Shown one piece after another: positions 19,710 to 23,307 of a stretch of 23,307 nucleotides of DNA. Position numbers and translations under genes: made by a program. The stretch is from Methanobacterium sp. PtaU1.Bin097 (GTDB taxonomy: Archaea; Methanobacteriota; Methanobacteria; Methanobacteriales; Methanobacteriaceae): the NCBI GenBank assembly GCA_002067325.1, contig MVQY01000098.1, positions 1 through 23,307 of the forward strand, written 5' to 3'. Position 1 is the stretch's first letter. Each line of letters begins with the position of its first letter. The notes beneath the pieces are model-generated. The model had not been told where the DNA came from, ran no database searches, and saw nothing but the letters and a program-made list of their open reading frames with translations.

Positions 19710-22289
19710 TCAACCCTCAATCTCATTTATAACCGCCTGGTGCATCCTCCTTATAAATTCAATTCTATCCTCGTATTTCAGCACGTCCAGGTAGCCCTGG
19801 GCAACCAGGTTGAAGGCGAATGGTGTTGGTATCTTGGTGTTTATCTGTTTTAGGTCCATTTTACCGGATTGAATCATTTCAAGGACTTTCTTAGCATTCT
19901 TAACGTCCATGTAATCCTCCATGACCTCACGGCGGGCTTCCCTCAGTATGGAGAAGTTATCGTCCAGGTCCTTCACGAATTTAAGGAGTATCTTCCCCTT
20001 GACCTGCTGGCGTCCCACACTCTTCTCCTGTCCTTTGTACCTTCTGAGGATCATCAAGGATCGGCCGGCGCAGTGCCGGAAACGGCCCGCCAGAGTCTCG
20101 GTTTTATCGATGGCCAGTGTGAGTATCTCCTCCAGATTCTCCGGTGTAAGCTCCTTGAAGGCTTCCAATCCCCCGATCTTACCATCACTTGAAAGGTAGA
20201 ACCCGTTGTCACTGACGGAGATCATCACATCCCTGTGGTGTTTCCTGGCGATTACGTAGGCCACCGCCCGGGAGAGGGCGTCATTAACCCGTCTGCCGAA
20301 TAGGCTGTGGAACACCACGAACTTCCTACCACCGAAGCCTGTATAGAATTCCACCAGGAGGTTCTTCAACCCAGGCACCTGTGCGTAGAGGTACTGCTCC
20401 CGGAAATAATGGTAGATACTGTTAGCAGCATTGTAATCCACATAGAGGTATTCATGTATAAAGTCCATGATCTCCTCTTTACTCCGTTCCATCCGGAACT
20501 TACCATCCATTATGTCCCGGAAGTTCTGTATATCCACCGCCAGGTCATAGCTGAGGGGTAGTTGCTCTGAGAACCAGGAAGGTATGGTGGGTGGTCCGCT
20601 GGATGGTGTGACATTCACCGTCATCCCCCTGGCGTAGTTGAACCTGTAGATGTTACCTCCCAGTACGAAGGTATCTCCCTTCTGGAGTTTCTCCATAAAA
20701 TCTTCCTCTATACGACCTACCACCTGGCCATTGCATTTAACCCTCGCAGCGGTCCTGTCCGGGATGGTTCCAATGTTGGTGGAGTAGAGCATCCTGGCGA
20801 GTTTCCCCCGCTTACCGAACATGTGCTCACGGTAATCCACCCAGATCTTCGCGTAGACGTACCGCTCCTCCAGGCTGGTGTAATCCCCGGCCAGGTAGCT
20901 GAGTACACTTACGAAGTCGTTATGGGTAAGCTCCCTGTAGGGGTAGCTGCTCCTGATTAGTTCATAGGCCTCATCCATATCCCATTTCCTCTCGATGGCC
21001 ATCCCATAGATGTGCTGGCTTAAAACGTCGAGGCAGTTGTGGGGGATGTTTATGTTATCGATCTTACCCTCGAGGGCGTTTTTCAAGATGAGAGAGCATT
21101 CTACCAGGTCGTCCCTGTCCACCACGATTATCCTGCCCTTGGATTTATCATGTAATCGGTGGCCGCTACGGCCGATTCGCTGCAGGGCCCGGGAGACGGA
21201 TTTGGGACTGCTTACCAGGATCACCAGGTCGATATATCCGATATCGATTCCCAGTTCCAGGGATGTGGAGGATACCACCACTTTGAGTTCTCCATCTTTG
21301 AGCTTGTTCTCGGTCTCCAATCGTAGTTCCCGGCTGAGTGAGCTGTGGTGGGCCATGATGTTCGTTTCATTGAAGTCCTCCGTGAACCTCCTTTTGAGGT
21401 TGAACACCACGCTCTCCGTTCCACTGCGTGTGTTGGTGAAGATGAGGGTGGTCTTATGCTCCATTATTAGACTGTAGAGCATGTCGTACATGGCATCGTT
21501 GGTTTCCTCAGGATCGGCCTCGACTATATCCTCCACTGGGCAGAGGACTTTGATGTCTAATTTTTTAAGGTAGTTCACATCCACTATCTTACATGGCCTG
21601 GGTTCCCCGTTTTCATAGCCCACCAGGAACTCTGCCATCTTCTCTAATGGGTGGACGGTGGCGCTTAACCCTATCCTGGTGAAGTTTCCTGCTATGTTCT
21701 GTAGCCTCTCCAGGGTGAGACTCATATGCACTCCCCGCTTGTTATCGGCCAGGGAGTGTATCTCATCCACTATAACGTACTTGACTCCCTGGAGTTTCTC
21801 CCGGAATTTGGGGGCGACGAGTAGTATGGATAATGTTTCAGGGGTGGTGATGAGGATGTGGGGGGGCTTCTTGAGCATCTTGGATCTTTCGTAGTTGCTG
21901 GTATCCCCTGTGCGTACTGCCTTCCTGATCCCCAGTTCTTTTCCAGCTATTTTCTCTATCCCCTTTAAAGGTTCTTCCAGGTTCTTCTCTATGTCGTTGT
22001 CCAGGGCTTTAAGGGGTGATATGTAGATGCAGTAGACCTTGTCCTCGAGCATGTCCATCTCTGACATGTAGGTTAACTGGCTTATGAGGGAGAGGAAGGC
22101 GGTTAATGTTTTACCGGATCCTGTGGGTGATGATACCAGGAGGTTGCTCCCCTGGTGGATGTCCATAAGAGCCATTCTCTGGGATTCGGTGAAGGTTTCA
22201 AACTGGCTGTTGAACCACTGCCTCACCCAGGGGTGTAATATTTTATGGATATCCTTATCCTCGTACTTTTTTTCCTGTTTGGTAATCAT
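19710..22289 (-). CDS. lhr: Lhr-type superfamily 2 DEAD/DEAH helicase
   Basis: The 859-residue helicase shows motif I SSPTGSGKT (55-61), Ia SPLKAL, TPETL, motif II DEIH (175-178), motif III LSATVHP, HHSSLSRELR, the SSTSLELGIDIG region (motif V) and motif VI QRIGRSGH. After the RecA domains come the winged-helix and Lhr-core regions (GGNIYRFNY, then FGGRKFVVFHSLFGRRVND). The length fits the archaeal Lhr group. Lhr proteins unwind DNA and RNA-DNA hybrids and are linked to repair and recombination. An aaaggaga site lies about 12 nt before ATG 22289. The phosphoesterase gene lies 93 bases upstream on the same strand, a frequent pairing. Confidence 0.92.
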   Translation of the reverse strand: MITKQEKKYEDKDIHKILHPWVRQWFNSQFETFTESQRMALMDIHQGSNLLVSSPTGSGKTLTAFLSLISQLTYMSEMDMLEDKVYCIYISPLKALDNDIEKNLEEPLKGIEKIAGKELGIRKAVRTGDTSNYERSKMLKKPPHILITTPETLSILLVAPKFREKLQGVKYVIVDEIHSLADNKRGVHMSLTLERLQNIAGNFTRIGLSATVHPLEKMAEFLVGYENGEPRPCKIVDVNYLKKLDIKVLCPVEDIVEADPEETNDAMYDMLYSLIMEHKTTLIFTNTRSGTESVVFNLKRRFTEDFNETNIMAHHSSLSRELRLETENKLKDGELKVVVSSTSLELGIDIGYIDLVILVSSPKSVSRALQRIGRSGHRLHDKSKGRIIVVDRDDLVECSLILKNALEGKIDNINIPHNCLDVLSQHIYGMAIERKWDMDEAYELIRSSYPYRELTHNDFVSVLSYLAGDYTSLEERYVYAKIWVDYREHMFGKRGKLARMLYSTNIGTIPDRTAARVKCNGQVVGRIEEDFMEKLQKGDTFVLGGNIYRFNYARGMTVNVTPSSGPPTIPSWFSEQLPLSYDLAVDIQNFRDIMDGKFRMERSKEEIMDFIHEYLYVDYNAANSIYHYFREQYLYAQVPGLKNLLVEFYTGFGGRKFVVFHSLFGRRVNDALSRAVAYVIARKHHRDVMISVSDNGFYLSSDGKIGGLEAFKELTPENLEEILTLAIDKTETLAGRFRHCAGRSLMILRRYKGQEKSVGRQQVKGKILLKFVKDLDDNFSILREARREVMEDYMDVKNAKKVLEMIQSGKMDLKQINTKIPTPFAFNLVAQGYLDVLKYEDRIEFIRRMHQAVINEIEG

Positions 22290-22382
22290 TTTGTTATCTT
22301 AATCTCCTTTATTTGATAGTTATCTTAGTCATGTTTTATCAATAAAACAGCACTTCTTTTATTTTCATAAAAGCGAAATCCT

Positions 22383-23120
22383 CTAGTAAAATTTCTCCTT
22401 AACAGCCGTGATATCCTTTATCCTACCAAAATGGAACACTTCAAAATCTTCCACGGCATATATCTCCAGGTCTCCCCCGGGAATGGCTTTCAAGAAGGGT
22501 GAAAGTGGTCTTTCCTGGAGGATGTCTGATCCTTCAGTTACGAAGTTGAAGGAGGGCATCACTATCAGGTTCCAATCTTTATATTTTCCAGACAGGTAAC
22601 ACTTTATCTTCTCCACCCGTTCACCGTTTCTAAGTCCGATGCAGGGGTGTTCATGGCCTATGATTAAGTTTTCTGCCTCTGTCTTGTCCAGGTAGGATGG
22701 AATTTTATCTCCGTGCAGGATCAGGGAATCACCGATCTGGTAACATTCCTCCACCTGGAGGCCGCTTTTTTCGGCTATGAACCGGGTGAAGTTATCATGG
22801 TTTCCCTTAATTAAGATGATATCATCAAAATTAGACTTAAGGTACTCTAGGAACTCCTGGGTTTCATTCCATTCCTGCCTGCTTATCTGGCCGAACTCGT
22901 GCTTCAGGTCACCGTTGACCACGATGTTGCTGCAGCTGGATTTCTCCTGTATCTCCTCCAACCGTTCTATTATGAGTGGGTACTGGAATCTGGGTATCAT
23001 GATACCCTCAGCATTGAGGGACTGCTCATAGCCTATGTGTAGATCGGAAATAACCAGGTAATCTTCCACTTTTAAGGATAAATCAGCGATAGATGCACTG
23101 TGTATCTTTTTAAACTGCAT
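22383..23120 (-). CDS. COG1407-type metallophosphoesterase associated with Lhr
   Basis: A calcineurin-fold phosphoesterase with, in 251-residue numbering from ATG 23138, ISDLHIGYEQ (Asp32, His34), NGDLKHEFG (Asp77), KGNHDNF (Asn113, His114), LHGD and IIGHEHP. These are the five metal-binding blocks of the family. 'D-L-H-I-G-Y-E' and 'N-G-D-L-K-H-E-F' are typical of COG1407, often encoded with Lhr helicases and, in bacteria, with DNA ligases. It is likely a nuclease or phosphodiesterase in nucleic-acid repair. The start is ambiguous. ATG 23120 has aaggatc 6 nt upstream and is annotated here (245 residues). ATG 23138 has no site. Confidence 0.88.
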   Translation of the reverse strand: MQFKKIHSASIADLSLKVEDYLVISDLHIGYEQSLNAEGIMIPRFQYPLIIERLEEIQEKSSCSNIVVNGDLKHEFGQISRQEWNETQEFLEYLKSNFDDIILIKGNHDNFTRFIAEKSGLQVEECYQIGDSLILHGDKIPSYLDKTEAENLIIGHEHPCIGLRNGERVEKIKCYLSGKYKDWNLIVMPSFNFVTEGSDILQERPLSPFLKAIPGGDLEIYAVEDFEVFHFGRIKDITAVKEKFY

Positions 23121-23307
23121 TACTTGATCCTTTTTCATTAATTTTTTTTATCTGTTGTTGAGACTCTGTTAATTGATATAACCAAAAAATGTTTATTTGA
23201 ATAATAGTGAATTCAGAAAAATAAAATTTAACTATAGTCTTTTTTGAAAAGTTCTTAAATAATGTATTTTTGTATGAATTGTTTGGCTAGGCTGTCTGTT
23301 TGAGTGT

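Overview
The window looks like a chromosomal stretch of a pseudomurein-walled methanogen, most likely Methanobacterium or a close relative in the Methanobacteriales. The main evidence is three proteins that join pseudomurein-binding repeats to a C71-like (transglutaminase fold) cysteine peptidase domain. Supporting signs are strong GGAGGTG-type ribosome sites, archaeal box A promoters (ATTTATA preceded by CGAAA), poly-T terminators, TTG/GTG starts, a NikR-like regulator, an archaeal Lhr-type helicase and a PAS histidine kinase with long coiled coils. The species assignment is inference.

Layout. 1-2950 is an AT-rich defence/toxin-antitoxin patch: the tail of an archaeal-type ATPase, an MntA/HepT pair, a second nucleotidyltransferase/HEPN pair, a 61-codon duplicated fragment of hepT, four perfect 20-bp tandem repeats, and a vapB antitoxin gene followed by a frameshifted vapC. 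2977-3942 (minus) is a two-gene unit of membrane proteins (YdjM/DUF457-like and a membrane-anchored OB-like protein). 4185-4907 encodes a membrane-anchored protein with M14-type zinc-carboxypeptidase signatures. 5438-9811 holds three paralogous, separately transcribed pseudomurein endopeptidase-like genes. 9859-10458 holds two decayed genes. Then come a 4-oxalocrotonate tautomerase-like gene, a large DUF255 thioredoxin-domain protein, a NikR-like regulator, a soluble three-PAS histidine kinase, a znuA-znuC-znuB-like metal ABC transporter, two small envelope genes each split by one indel, and on the minus strand an Lhr-type helicase preceded by its usual metallophosphoesterase partner.

The most interesting signal is the shared control region of the three cell-wall hydrolase genes. 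Each has box A, then 31-33 nt downstream (about the mRNA 5' end) a widely spaced inverted repeat whose arms differ between genes but still pair, then GGAGG 2-4 nt after the second arm, then an in-frame ATT 7-8 nt after GGAGG. In the second and third genes no ATG/GTG/TTG lies at a proper distance, so AUU initiation is a serious possibility. This looks like a conserved leader controlling potentially self-lytic enzymes, beside a candidate wall carboxypeptidase.

The second theme is gene decay and micro-duplication. At least five coding regions carry indels (vapC; a minus-strand small gene at 9859-10112; an Ig-like adhesin remnant at 10181-10458; 18617-19248; 19352-19667). Short degenerate tandem copies also span the stop codons or 3' ends of three genes. 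Some indels could be sequencing errors, and reads would decide.
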